64,000 nucleotides of DNA from assembly GCF_002020135.1 (NCBI RefSeq), contig NZ_MPZS01000003.1:372001-436000 (forward strand), read 5' to 3'. The DNA is from Thioclava marina. Lineage in GTDB: Bacteria; Pseudomonadota; Alphaproteobacteria; Rhodobacterales; Rhodobacteraceae. Below the pieces are notes generated by a model. It worked only from the letters and a program-made list of their open reading frames with translations. It was not told the origin of the DNA and did not search any database. The translations under genes were made by a program, and so were the position numbers. Positions 36,531-45,264 of this stretch are shown here, in pieces (the first letter of the stretch is position 1; every line of letters begins with the position of its first letter).

Positions 36531-37559
36531 ATGGCTGCCAAGACCCGTTTTCTCTCGCCCTCGCGCCGCGCCTTCCTGCTGTCCTCGCTTGCAGGTGCCG
36601 CACTTGTCGGCACCGCACCGGGCCGCGCGCTCGCGCAGGACGCCAAGAAGCTGAAGGTCGCGGGCATCTACACCGTTCCGGTCGAGCAGCAATGGGTCAG
36701 CCGCATCCACATCGCCGCGATGGCCGCGCAAGAGCGTGGCGATATCGAATATACCTATTCCGAGAACACCGCGAATGCCGACTATCCGCGCGTGATGCGT
36801 GAATATGCCGAGGGCGGTTACGACCTGATCATCGGCGAGGCCTTCGCGGTCGAGCAGGAGGCCCGCGAGGTCGCCGCCGACTATCCGGGTGTGGCCTTCC
36901 TGCTGGGCTCGTCCTTCAAGCCCGACGCGGCGTTGCCGAATTTCGCGGTCTTCGACAACTACATCCAGGACGCCTCCTACCTGTCGGGCATCATCGCGGG
37001 TGCGATGACCAAATCGGGCAATATCGGCATGGTCGGCGGCTTCCCGATCCCCGAGGTCAACCGCCTGATGCATGCCTTCATGGCCGGCGCGCGCGAAATG
37101 AACCCCGAGATCAAGTTCCAGGTCGCCTTCATCGGTTCGTGGTTCGATCCGCCCAAGGCCAAGGAAACCGCCTATGCGATGATCGAAAACGGCGCGGACC
37201 TGCTTTATGCCGAGCGCTTCGGCGTCTCGGATGCGGCCAAGGAAAAGGGCATCCTTGCCATTGGCAACGTGATCGACACGCAATCCGACTACCCCGACAC
37301 GGTCGTGGCCTCGGCGCTGTGGCATTTCGAGCCGACGCTTGATCACGCGATCGAGCAGGTGCGCGCGGGTTCTTTCTCGGCCGAGGATTACGGCATCTAT
37401 TCCTTCATGAAGGAGGGCGGCTGTTCGCTCGCGCCCTATGGCACCTTCGAGGGCAAGATCCCGCAGGAGGCGCTCGATCTGGTCGCCAAACGCAGCGGCG
37501 AGATCATGGATGGCAGCTTCACCGTCGAGATCAACGACGCAGAGCCGAAATCCTCCTGA
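36531..37559 (+). CDS. BMP family ABC transporter substrate-binding protein
   Basis: This 342-residue receptor is of the basic-membrane-protein (PnrA/Med) type, which usually binds nucleosides or related nitrogen heterocycles. The leader SRRAFLLSSLAGAALVGTAPGRALA carries a twin-arginine-like RR followed by a hydrophobic stretch. The core has YDLIIGEAFAVEQEAREVAADYPGVAFLLG and GNIGMVGGFPIPEVNRLMHAF. The downstream genes encode the ATPase, two permeases, a CodA-like deaminase and a creatinase, so the ligand may be creatine, creatinine or a pyrimidine (inference). CAGGAG precedes ATG 36531. Confidence 0.85.
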   Translation: MAAKTRFLSPSRRAFLLSSLAGAALVGTAPGRALAQDAKKLKVAGIYTVPVEQQWVSRIHIAAMAAQERGDIEYTYSENTANADYPRVMREYAEGGYDLIIGEAFAVEQEAREVAADYPGVAFLLGSSFKPDAALPNFAVFDNYIQDASYLSGIIAGAMTKSGNIGMVGGFPIPEVNRLMHAFMAGAREMNPEIKFQVAFIGSWFDPPKAKETAYAMIENGADLLYAERFGVSDAAKEKGILAIGNVIDTQSDYPDTVVASALWHFEPTLDHAIEQVRAGSFSAEDYGIYSFMKEGGCSLAPYGTFEGKIPQEALDLVAKRSGEIMDGSFTVEINDAEPKSS

Positions 37560-37562
37560 TCC

Positions 37563-39113
37563 ATGACAGACAAGGCGCAGGCGCAGACCGTTCTGCGCCT
37601 TTCCCACATCACCAAGCGCTTCGGCGCGTTGACGGCCAATGACGATGTGAGCTTCGAGCTGAAGCGGGGCGAGGTGATTGCCCTGCTTGGCGAGAACGGC
37701 GCGGGCAAGACCACGCTGATGAACATCCTCTTCGGCCAATACACCGCCGATGCGGGCGAGGTGGAAGTGTTCGGGCAGGTTCTCCCGCCCGGCAATCCGC
37801 GCGCGGCTCTGGATGCGGGCGTGGGCATGGTGCACCAGCATTTCACCCTCGCAGGCAACCTGACGGTCTGGGAAAATATCGTGCTGGGCACGCAGGCCCT
37901 GGGCGCGCTGCGGCTCGATGCGAAAGCGGCACGGGCGAAGATCAAGGCCCTGTCGACGCGGTTTCATCTCGCCGTCGATCCCGAGGCGAAAGTGGGGCGG
38001 CTCTCGGTGGGCGAACGGCAGAGGGTCGAGATCCTCAAGGCGCTCTATCGCGAGGCGCGCATCCTGATCCTGGACGAGCCGACCGCCGTTCTGACGCCGC
38101 AGGAAAGCGACGCGCTCTTTGCGACGCTGCGCGAGGCGGTGGGGCAGGGGCTTTCGGTGGTCTTCATCTCGCACAAATTGCACGAGGTCATGGCGATCTC
38201 GGATCGCACGGTGGTCCTGCGCCATGGCAAGCTGGTGGCCGAGCACGCGACCGCCGAGACATCGCGCGAGGAACTGGCCGCGCTCATGGTCGGCGGCGAG
38301 GTTTCGGCGCCGAAGATCGAGGCGATGCCGCCGGGGCCCGCACTGATGCGGCTTTCCGGCGTCTCGACCAGGGGTGAGGGCCGTGCGCCGGGGCTGCATG
38401 CGGCCGATCTGACGCTTCATGCGGGCCAGATCAGCGGGCTCGCGGGCGTGTCAGGCAATGGGCAGAAGGCTCTCTCGGATCTGATTTCGGGGCTGGCCCA
38501 TCCGGTCGCGGGCAGCTTCGAGATCGCGGGTGAGCCGGTCGCCGACTGGTCGCCGCGCCGCGCTCTGGCCCGTAGGATCGGGCGCATTCCCGAGGACCGC
38601 CACCACACTGGCACGATTGCCGATTTCGACCTGACCGAGAACGCGGTTCTCGAGACTTACGCCTCCGATTTCGCCCGTCACGGCTGGATGGACTGGAAGG
38701 GCGCGCGGGCGCAAGCCGAGGGGTTGATCGCCACCTACGACGTGCGCTGTCCCGGGCCCGATACGCGCATTCGGCTGCTCTCGGGCGGGAATATGCAGAA
38801 ACTGATCCTCGGCCGCGTGCTCGAGACCGCGCCACGTATCATCCTCGCCAACCAGCCGGTGCGGGGGCTCGATATCGGGGCGGTGAATTACGTGCACGGA
38901 CGCCTTGCCGAGGCGCGCGAAAAGGGGGCGGCGGTGCTGCTGATCTCGGAAGATCTCGACGAGATCATGAAGCTTTCGGATGTGATCCACGTGATTTCCG
39001 AGGGGCGCCTGAGCCCCGGTTTCGCACGCGGCACGATGCGCGCGGAAGAGCTTGGCCAGTGGATGGCGGGCGAGGGGTTCGCCCCGCTGACGGAGGCCGC
39101 CCATGCGTCTTGA
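37563..39113 (+). CDS. Double ABC ATPase of the BMP-type importer
   Basis: The 516-residue protein has two fused ABC domains, as in RbsA/NupA-type ATPases. The first is complete: Walker A GENGAGKTT, VHQHFTLAGNLTVWEN, signature LSVGERQR, Walker B ILILDEPTAVLT. The second has a degenerate Walker A (GVSGNGQKALS), signature LSGGNMQK and Walker B with an atypical IILANQPVRGLD, where Asn replaces the usual Asp, as often in this family. It lies 3 bp after the receptor gene and overlaps the first permease gene by 11 bp. Confidence 0.92.
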   Translation: MTDKAQAQTVLRLSHITKRFGALTANDDVSFELKRGEVIALLGENGAGKTTLMNILFGQYTADAGEVEVFGQVLPPGNPRAALDAGVGMVHQHFTLAGNLTVWENIVLGTQALGALRLDAKAARAKIKALSTRFHLAVDPEAKVGRLSVGERQRVEILKALYREARILILDEPTAVLTPQESDALFATLREAVGQGLSVVFISHKLHEVMAISDRTVVLRHGKLVAEHATAETSREELAALMVGGEVSAPKIEAMPPGPALMRLSGVSTRGEGRAPGLHAADLTLHAGQISGLAGVSGNGQKALSDLISGLAHPVAGSFEIAGEPVADWSPRRALARRIGRIPEDRHHTGTIADFDLTENAVLETYASDFARHGWMDWKGARAQAEGLIATYDVRCPGPDTRIRLLSGGNMQKLILGRVLETAPRIILANQPVRGLDIGAVNYVHGRLAEAREKGAAVLLISEDLDEIMKLSDVIHVISEGRLSPGFARGTMRAEELGQWMAGEGFAPLTEAAHAS

Positions 39114-40152
39114 ACCGATCGCCGACCCAAGCCTTGCGCGCAAGCTCTTGCCGCCGGTGCTCGCCATTGTGGGCAGTTTCCTTGTGGCGAGCCTTCTGGC
39201 GCTGATCGCCGGTGGCAATCCCTTCGCGGTCTTCGGGGCCATTATCAAGGGCGCGGTGGGTTCGAAATTCGCGCTGCTGGAGACCCTCAACCGCGCCACA
39301 CCGCTGATTTTCACCGGGCTCGCGGTCGCGGTGGCCTTCCGCGCGAAGCTCTGGAATATCGGGGCGGAAGCGCAGCTTTACGCGGGCGCGGTTGTGACCG
39401 CGGTGCTCGGCACTGGCATGTTGCAATGGCCCGCCGCGCTGCTGTTGCCAACCATCGCGGTGCTGTCGATGCTGGCCGGGGCGCTCTTGCTGCTGGGCCC
39501 GGCGCTGCTCAAGACCCGGTTGGGTGTCGATGAAGTCGTCACCACGCTGCTTCTCAATTTCATCTTCCTGCTCTTCGTCAGCTACCTGCTCGAAGGGCCG
39601 CTGAAGGATCCCATGGGCATGGGCTGGCCGAAATCGCCGCGCCTGATCCCCGAGGCCCGCCTGCCGCGCATCATCGACGGGTTGCGGCTGCATTGGGGCT
39701 TCGTGCTGGCGCTGATCGCGGCGATTGCGCTCTGGGTCATCAACACGCGCACGACCCTTGGTTTCGAGATGCGCGCGGTGGGCCAGAATGCGGAAGCGGC
39801 GCGGTTTGCCGGAATGCCGGTGACCGGTGTGATCCTCAAGACCGCGCTTCTGTCGGGCGGTCTGGCCGCGCTTGCGGGTTTTTCCGAGGTGTCGGGGCTG
39901 AAGGGCTCGCTCACGCTCGATATCTCGCCCGGCTATGGCTACACCGGGATCGTGGTCGCGATGTTGGCGCTGCTGCATCCGCTGGGGGTCGTGGCGGCGG
40001 CGCTGTTCGTCGCGGCGGTCTTCGTGGGGGCTGATGCGATGAGCCGCGCGCTCGATGTGCCGAGCTATCTGGCCGATATCATGCTGGCCTCGGCGCTCCT
40101 GATGATGGTGCTGGCGATCCTTCTGACGAAATTCCGCGTGGTGAGGGACTGA
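39103..40152 (+). CDS. BMP-type ABC importer, permease 1
   Basis: This permease of 349 residues has about nine or ten transmembrane helices and belongs to the BPD_transp_2 family that partners BMP receptors. Characteristic segments are IFTGLAVAVAFRAKLWNIGAEAQLYAGA and GFEMRAVGQNAEAARFAGMPVTGVILKTALLSGGLAALAG. The start lies inside the end of the ATPase gene. It forms a heterodimeric channel with the next gene product. Confidence 0.9.
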   Translation: MRLEPIADPSLARKLLPPVLAIVGSFLVASLLALIAGGNPFAVFGAIIKGAVGSKFALLETLNRATPLIFTGLAVAVAFRAKLWNIGAEAQLYAGAVVTAVLGTGMLQWPAALLLPTIAVLSMLAGALLLLGPALLKTRLGVDEVVTTLLLNFIFLLFVSYLLEGPLKDPMGMGWPKSPRLIPEARLPRIIDGLRLHWGFVLALIAAIALWVINTRTTLGFEMRAVGQNAEAARFAGMPVTGVILKTALLSGGLAALAGFSEVSGLKGSLTLDISPGYGYTGIVVAMLALLHPLGVVAAALFVAAVFVGADAMSRALDVPSYLADIMLASALLMMVLAILLTKFRVVRD

Positions 40153-41096
40153 TGGACATTTTCGAGATCCTCACTTCCGCTGCCTTCTGGGCCGCCGCGA
40201 TCCGCATCGCCTCGCCGCTGATCTTCGCGACGATGGGCGAGTTGATCTGCGAGCGTGCGGGCGTGCTCAACCTCGGGATCGAGGGGATCATGGTCGCAGG
40301 CGCCTTCGCGGGCTGGATCGCGGTCTGGGCGGGTCTGCCGCTTTGGGGGGGCGTCGCAGTGGCCTTCGTGACGGGCATGGCGTTTGGCTTGCTGCACGGG
40401 ATCTTCTCGGTGCCGTTCGGGTTGTCGCAACACGTGGTGGGGATTGGCGTGACGCTGCTTGCGACCTCGCTGACCTTCTACACCTACCGCGTGGTTTTGC
40501 CCGAGGTCTCCTCCCCGCCAAAGATCACGGCCTTTCAGCCGGTCGAGATCCCGCTCCTGTCGAAAATCCCGCTGATCGGGCCTGCGCTGTTCAACCAGAC
40601 GCCGCTGACCTACGCAGCCTTTATCCTCGTTGGTCTCGTCGCGCTCGTCCTTTACCGCACGCCGCTGGGCCTTGCGGTGCGCGCCGCCGGAGAAAGCCCC
40701 TCGGCGGTCGCGGCCCAAGGTCTGTCGGTTACCGCGATCCGCATGGGCGCGGTGATCGTCGGCTCGGGCTTCATGGCGGTGGGAGGCGCGTTCCTGACGC
40801 TCTCGGCTTTTGACAGCTTCTTCTTCGACATGGTCAACGGACGCGGGTGGATCTGCATCGCTCTGGTGGTCTTTGGCGCGTGGAAGCCGGGCAAGGCGCT
40901 TCTCGGCGCGATCCTCTTTGCCGCCTTCGACGCCTTGCAGATCCGCCTGCAACAAACCACGATCGGCGCAGTGGTGCCCTATCAGCTCTTCCTGATGCTG
41001 CCCTATATCCTGTCGATCCTCGCGCTCGTGCTGATGTCGCGCCGCGCCGAGGTGCCTGCGGCCCTGATGGTGCCGTTCAACAAAGGGGAACGTTGA
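40152..41096 (+). CDS. BMP-type ABC importer, permease 2
   Basis: This 314-residue permease has about eight helices. It shares with permease 1 the family pattern, here as IRIASPLIFATMGELICERAGVLNLGIEGIMVAGAFAGW and LAVRAAGESPSAVAAQGLSVTAIRMGAVIVGSGFMAVGGAFLTL. Its ATG overlaps the stop of permease 1 (TGATG) and its stop overlaps the start of the deaminase gene, tying transport to catabolism. Confidence 0.9.
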   Translation: MDIFEILTSAAFWAAAIRIASPLIFATMGELICERAGVLNLGIEGIMVAGAFAGWIAVWAGLPLWGGVAVAFVTGMAFGLLHGIFSVPFGLSQHVVGIGVTLLATSLTFYTYRVVLPEVSSPPKITAFQPVEIPLLSKIPLIGPALFNQTPLTYAAFILVGLVALVLYRTPLGLAVRAAGESPSAVAAQGLSVTAIRMGAVIVGSGFMAVGGAFLTLSAFDSFFFDMVNGRGWICIALVVFGAWKPGKALLGAILFAAFDALQIRLQQTTIGAVVPYQLFLMLPYILSILALVLMSRRAEVPAALMVPFNKGER

Positions 41097-42373
41097 TGTT
41101 CGATCTTCTCGTCAAGGGCGGTACGTTGCCCGATGGCACCGTCGCCGATATCGCGATCACGGGCGACCGGATCGCCGAGATCGCGCCGAAGATCGAGGGC
41201 GAGGCGCGCGAGGTGATCGACGCCTCGGGCGATCTGGTCTCGCCGCCGTTTGTCGATCCGCATTTCCACCTCGACGCCACGCTCAGCTATGGGCTGCCGC
41301 GGGTGAATGCCTCGGGTACGCTGCTCGAGGGGATCTCGCTTTGGGGCGAGCTGCGCGAGATCGCGACGGTCGAGGAGATGGTCGAGCGCGCGCTGCAATA
41401 TTGCGACTGGGCGGCCTCGACGGGGCTCTTGGCGATCCGCAGCCATGTCGATACCACGCCCGATCACCTCAATACCGTGACGGCGATGCTCGAAGTGCGC
41501 GAGAAGGTGAAGGATTACATCGACCTGCAACTTGTGGCCTTCCCGCAGGACGGTCTCTATCGCACGCCGACAGGACGCGAGAACCTGATCCGCGCGCTCG
41601 ACATGGGCGTCGAGGTGGTGGGCGGTATCCCGCATTTCGAGCGCACGATGGCGGATGGGGCCGAGAGCCTCGCCGATCTGTGCGAGATCGCCGCCGAACG
41701 GGGCTTGCGCGTCGACATCCATTGCGACGAGACCGACGACCCGATGAGCCGCCATATCGAGACGCTGGCCTTCGAGACCCAGCGGCTGGGCTTGCAGGGA
41801 AGGGTGGTCGGCTCGCACCTGACCTCGATGCATTCGATGGACAATTACTATGTCTCGAAACTGCTGCCGTTGATCGCGGAGGCCGGGATTTCGGCGATCC
41901 CCAATCCGCTGATCAATATCGTGCTGCAAGGCCGTCACGATACCTTCCCCAAGCGCCGGGGCCTAACGCGGGTGAAGGAGATGCAGTCGATGGGGATCCC
42001 AGTGGGGTGGGGGCAGGATTGCGTCCTTGATCCATGGTACAGCCTTGGCACGGCGGACATGCTCGACGTAGCCTTCATGGGGATGCATGTCGCGCAGATG
42101 ACCCATCCCGAGGAAATGGCGCGCTGCTTCACCATGGTCACCGAGACCAACGCCCGGATCATCGGGCTCGAGGATTACGGGCTGAAGAAAGGGGCGAAAG
42201 CCTCGCTGGTGGTTCTGGATGCAGCAAGCCCGGTCGATGCGCTCCGGCTGCGGCCCGCGCGGCTGGCGGTGGTCTCGAAGGGCAAGGTGATCGCGCGCGC
42301 ACCTCGTGGGGATTCCGGGCTTTCGATCCCCGGTCGCCCGGAAAATGTGCGCCGCCGCGCGCCGCGCCGCTGA
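41096..42373 (+). CDS. CodA-like amidohydrolase: cytosine or creatinine deaminase
   Basis: This 425-residue metal-dependent amidohydrolase follows E. coli cytosine deaminase along its length. The metal and catalytic residues are kept: DPHFHLD (His56, His58), HCDETDDP (His209, Glu212), SHLTSMHS (His241) and GQDCVLDPWYSLG (Asp308), with Gln151 in VAFPQDG. The family converts cytosine to uracil, and some members deaminate creatinine to N-methylhydantoin. Being coupled to an importer and followed by creatinase, creatinine is a plausible substrate, but N-methylhydantoin would not feed creatinase directly. The specificity is therefore open. Confidence 0.82.
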   Translation: MFDLLVKGGTLPDGTVADIAITGDRIAEIAPKIEGEAREVIDASGDLVSPPFVDPHFHLDATLSYGLPRVNASGTLLEGISLWGELREIATVEEMVERALQYCDWAASTGLLAIRSHVDTTPDHLNTVTAMLEVREKVKDYIDLQLVAFPQDGLYRTPTGRENLIRALDMGVEVVGGIPHFERTMADGAESLADLCEIAAERGLRVDIHCDETDDPMSRHIETLAFETQRLGLQGRVVGSHLTSMHSMDNYYVSKLLPLIAEAGISAIPNPLINIVLQGRHDTFPKRRGLTRVKEMQSMGIPVGWGQDCVLDPWYSLGTADMLDVAFMGMHVAQMTHPEEMARCFTMVTETNARIIGLEDYGLKKGAKASLVVLDAASPVDALRLRPARLAVVSKGKVIARAPRGDSGLSIPGRPENVRRRAPRR

Positions 42374-42563
42374 TCCGCGCGAGAGAGCTTGGCAGCGGCG
42401 CGTTTCTCGGCCAGTGTCATTCCCGAGGGCAGGCGATGGCGTCGCCAGCGCAGCTTGCGCGCCCGTTGATCCGTCCTGAACGCCGGGATCTTGCTTTGCC
42501 GCTGCCGCGGTGAGGGGAGATCGCCCCTCGCGTGGCCGAGCGGCCTCGTGAAGGAGAGTGTCG

Positions 42564-43766
42564 ATGGACCGTCCCGAATTCTACCGTTTCCATCAGGGCG
42601 ACCGCGTGTTGCCCTTCGCTTCCGAGGAATATGACGCGCGGCTTGCCGGTCTGCGCGCCGCGATGGAGGCCTCGGGCGTCGAGGCCTGCGTTTTCACCTC
42701 GATGCACAACATCGCCTATTACTCGGGCTTTCTCTATTGCAGCTTCGGGCGGCCCTACGGGCTGGTCGTGACCGCGAGTGAGAGCGTCACGATCTCGGCG
42801 GGGATCGACGCGGCCCAGCCCTGGCGGCGCTGTCATGGCGACAACATCACCTATACTGATTGGGCGCGGAACAATTACTGGCGCGCGATTGCCTCGGTGA
42901 TTGGCACGGGCAAGGTTGTGGGGGTCGAGGCCGACCATCTGACGCTGGCGCAGGCGGGGCTCTTGCAGGAGTTCCTCGCCCCCGCCGAAACCCGCGACAT
43001 CGCGGGCGCGACGATGCGCCAGCGGATGCACAAATCCCCCGCCGAGATCGCGCTGATCCGTCACGGTGCGCAGGTGGCCGATGTCGGCGGTTACGCGATC
43101 CGCGAGGCGATCCGCGAAGGCACCCGCGAGATCGACGTGGCGATGGCGGGCCGCGACGCGATGGAGCTGGAGATCGCCAAGCGCTTCCCCGAGGCCGAAT
43201 ATCGCGACACCTGGGTCTGGTTCCAGTCGGGCATCAACACCGACGGCGCGCATAACCCGGTGACGGGGCGGGTGCTGGAGCGCGGCGATATCCTCTCGCT
43301 CAACGCCTTCCCGATGATCTCGGGCTATTACACGGCGCTGGAGCGCACGCTCTTCGTGGGCGAGGTCGATGACGCGTCCCTGAAGATCTGGGAGGCCAAT
43401 GTCGCGGCGCATGAATACGGGATGAGTTTGCTCAGGCCCGGCGCGACCTGCGCGGAAATCACCCAGAAGATCAATGCCTTCTTTGACGAACGTGATCTGC
43501 TGCAATACCGCACCTTCGGCTATGGCCACAGCTTCGGGGTGCTGTCGCATTACTACGGGCGCGAGGCGGGGCTGGAGCTGCGCGAGGATATCGACACGGT
43601 GCTGGAGCCTGGCATGGTGATCTCGATGGAGCCGATGCTGACGATTCCCGAGGGCCAGCCCGGCGCGGGCGGCTATCGCGAGCACGACATCCTCGTGATT
43701 ACCGAGGAGGGCAACGAGAATATCACCGGCTATCCCTACGGCCCCGATTTCAACGTCGTCGGCTAA
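42564..43766 (+). CDS. Creatinase (creatine amidinohydrolase)
   Basis: This 400-residue pita-bread enzyme hydrolyses creatine to sarcosine and urea. Similarity to Pseudomonas putida creatinase is strong across the length, for example FTSMHNIAYYSGFLYCSFGRPY, WFQSGINTDGAHNPVT and the block FGYGHSFGVLSHYYGREAGLEL. The catalytic His232, Glu262, Glu358 and His376 of that enzyme correspond to His230, Glu260, Glu356 and His374 here, a constant offset of two. This separates it from metal-dependent Xaa-Pro peptidases of the same fold. AAGGAG lies 7 nt before ATG 42564. The 190 bp upstream hold nothing recognisable. Confidence 0.93.
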   Translation: MDRPEFYRFHQGDRVLPFASEEYDARLAGLRAAMEASGVEACVFTSMHNIAYYSGFLYCSFGRPYGLVVTASESVTISAGIDAAQPWRRCHGDNITYTDWARNNYWRAIASVIGTGKVVGVEADHLTLAQAGLLQEFLAPAETRDIAGATMRQRMHKSPAEIALIRHGAQVADVGGYAIREAIREGTREIDVAMAGRDAMELEIAKRFPEAEYRDTWVWFQSGINTDGAHNPVTGRVLERGDILSLNAFPMISGYYTALERTLFVGEVDDASLKIWEANVAAHEYGMSLLRPGATCAEITQKINAFFDERDLLQYRTFGYGHSFGVLSHYYGREAGLELREDIDTVLEPGMVISMEPMLTIPEGQPGAGGYREHDILVITEEGNENITGYPYGPDFNVVG

Positions 43767-43820
43767 GCCTGCAAGGCGCGGCGCCGTTGGTGCCGCGCCA
43801 CCAAGGATCCCGCTGAAAAA

Positions 43821-43846
43821 GTGAAGATCGCCAAAGTGATGTTCAC
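43821..43846. promoter_or_regulatory. Imperfect dyad GTGAAGATC...GATGTTCAC
   Basis: The two 9-bp arms (43821-43829 and 43838-43846) match at eight of nine positions when inverted. It is the first of three dyads upstream of the TRAP receptor gene and a candidate operator or activator site. Confidence 0.4.
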
Positions 43847-43857
43847 GAAACCTCCCG

Positions 43858-43905
43858 TGCATGTGAACGCTTGCGAAATGCGACGGCACATGCAAACCTT
43901 TGCAT
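43858..43905. promoter_or_regulatory. Nested perfect dyads, candidate operator
   Basis: TGCATGTG (43858-43865) and CACATGCA (43887-43894) are perfect inverted arms 21 bp apart. Overlapping the right arm is a 16-bp palindrome ATGCAAACCTTTGCAT (43890-43905). The overlap could let one regulator bind two alternative half-site pairs. About 170 bp separate it from the start of the TRAP receptor gene. Confidence 0.5.
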
Positions 43906-44074
43906 CACAGGGGGAGAAAAGAGGCTTTCCGTTTTTGAGGAGAAACGGAGAGTGACCTTATCACCAAGGCTCACAGCCGCGCGATCTCGTTTGAAGGCAA
44001 GAATCGCGGTGATCTTTGCTCCCCTTATCGCAGGTGCCGGGCCAACCGGTGTCGCATTCAAACGGGGAGGAACC

Positions 44075-45172
44075 ATGAAACATATCACGAATCGCAGACA
44101 CGCTCTGCGCACTCTGGCCGCTGCGGGGGCCGCAACGCTCGCCGCACCGCATATCGCAGGGGCGCAGGCCAAGGGCACGACCTGGAAGGTCCAGACCTCG
44201 TGGCCCGGCGGTGTCGGGCTTCAGATCTTCAAGGACTGGTGTGCCTCGATCGCCGAGAAGACGGGCGGCGAGCTTGCGTTCCAGCCTTTCGGCGCCAATG
44301 ACGTCGTGGGTGATTTCCAGCTTTACGACGCGGTGAAGAACGGCGTCCTCGACGCGGTGAACCCGTTCACCATCTACGCGCAGGGCATCATTCCCGCCGC
44401 GACCTTCCTGACCTCGATCCCGCTGGGTCTGCGTCAGCCGTCGGAATTCGACACGTTCTACTATGGCCTTGGCGGGCTCGATATCGCACGCGAGCTCTAT
44501 GCCAAGCAGGGCATGTATTTCGTCGGTCCGATCCACCACGACGCCAATATCATCCACTCGAAGGTTCCGATCCGCTCGATCGACGACTTCCGCGGCCGCA
44601 AGATGCGCCTGCCCGGCGGCATGGTTGCCGAAGTGTTCAGCGAAATCGGCGCCGAGACCACCGTTCTTCCGGGCTCGGAGATCTTCCCGGCGCTCGAAAA
44701 GGGCACGATCGACGTGGCCGATTACGTGGGTCCTGCGGTGAACTACGCGCTCGGGTTCAGCCAGGTGACCAACTACATCGTCATGGGCCCGCCCGGCTTC
44801 ATGTCGCTCTACCAGCCGGTCGACATCATGGATCTGACGGTGGGTATGGATGCGTGGAACGCGCTCAGCCCGCAGATGCAGCAGTTCGTCGAGATGGAAA
44901 CGCATGTCTATTCGGACATGCATTACGCCGCGATCCAGGAAGCCGACCAGGAAGCCTGGAAGAAGTTCGAGGCCGACGGCACCGAGGTCACGCGCCTGAG
45001 CCAGGACGATGTTGAACTGATGACCGAAGTCGCAGCGCCGATCTGGTTCAAATACGCGAACCGCGATCCCGACAGCGCGCGCGTCTTCAAGATCCAGCTC
45101 GATTACATGATGTCCGGCTCGCTGGGCTACGTGACGCCCGAACTCGTCGACGGGCTCGAGCTGAAACTCTGA
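44075..45172 (+). CDS. TRAP transporter substrate-binding protein (DctP family), Tat-like leader
   Basis: The 365-residue receptor has the leader NRRHALRTLAAAGAATLAAPHIAGAQA, with a paired arginine typical of Tat-exported or Tat-like TRAP receptors. The mature part has WKVQTSWPGGVGLQIFKDWCASIAEKTGGELAFQPF and the conserved RGRKMRLPGGMVAEVFSEIGAETTVLPGSEIFPALEKGTIDVADYVGP region. This subgroup often binds 2-oxo acids or similar carboxylates. GGGGAGG lies before ATG 44075; the frame is open further upstream, but that stretch does not look coding. Confidence 0.88.
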   Translation: MKHITNRRHALRTLAAAGAATLAAPHIAGAQAKGTTWKVQTSWPGGVGLQIFKDWCASIAEKTGGELAFQPFGANDVVGDFQLYDAVKNGVLDAVNPFTIYAQGIIPAATFLTSIPLGLRQPSEFDTFYYGLGGLDIARELYAKQGMYFVGPIHHDANIIHSKVPIRSIDDFRGRKMRLPGGMVAEVFSEIGAETTVLPGSEIFPALEKGTIDVADYVGPAVNYALGFSQVTNYIVMGPPGFMSLYQPVDIMDLTVGMDAWNALSPQMQQFVEMETHVYSDMHYAAIQEADQEAWKKFEADGTEVTRLSQDDVELMTEVAAPIWFKYANRDPDSARVFKIQLDYMMSGSLGYVTPELVDGLELKL

Positions 45173-45194
45173 GCGGATCTCCATGATCTGAGGA

Positions 45195-45220
45195 CGGGCC
45201 CGCCCTTTGGCGCGGGCCCG
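45195..45220 (+). other. Stem-loop after the TRAP receptor gene
   Basis: CGGGCCCGC (45195-45203) and GCGGGCCCG (45212-45220) form a perfect 9-bp stem with an 8-nt loop, 22 bp after the receptor stop and 44 bp before the DctQ-fusion gene. It lacks a T-run, so it is more likely an mRNA-stabilising or processing element that raises receptor yield than a full terminator. Confidence 0.6.
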
Positions 45221-45264
45221 GTTCAACTTATAGCCGGGCGCGATCCGGCAACAGGGGGTGGGCA

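Larger units (their letters stand above)
43767..44074. other. Regulatory-looking intergenic region before the TRAP operon
   Basis: No gene is evident in these 308 bp. A GC stem GGCGCGGC/GCCGCGCC (43775-43799) just after creatinase may act as a 3' end structure although it lacks a T-run. Three separate dyads lie between 43821 and 43905 (listed separately), and GGGGAGG precedes the TRAP receptor start. Confidence 0.5.

Noticed and set aside
42374-42563. Short minus-strand open frame starting near 42420 as a small gene or mobile-element remnant
   Set aside because: It runs mainly antisense to the deaminase gene, has no clear ribosome site and no recognisable domain.
42564-43766. Xaa-Pro aminopeptidase
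   Set aside because: Same pita-bread fold, but the residues match creatinase (His230, Glu260, Glu356, His374) and overall similarity to creatinase is much closer.
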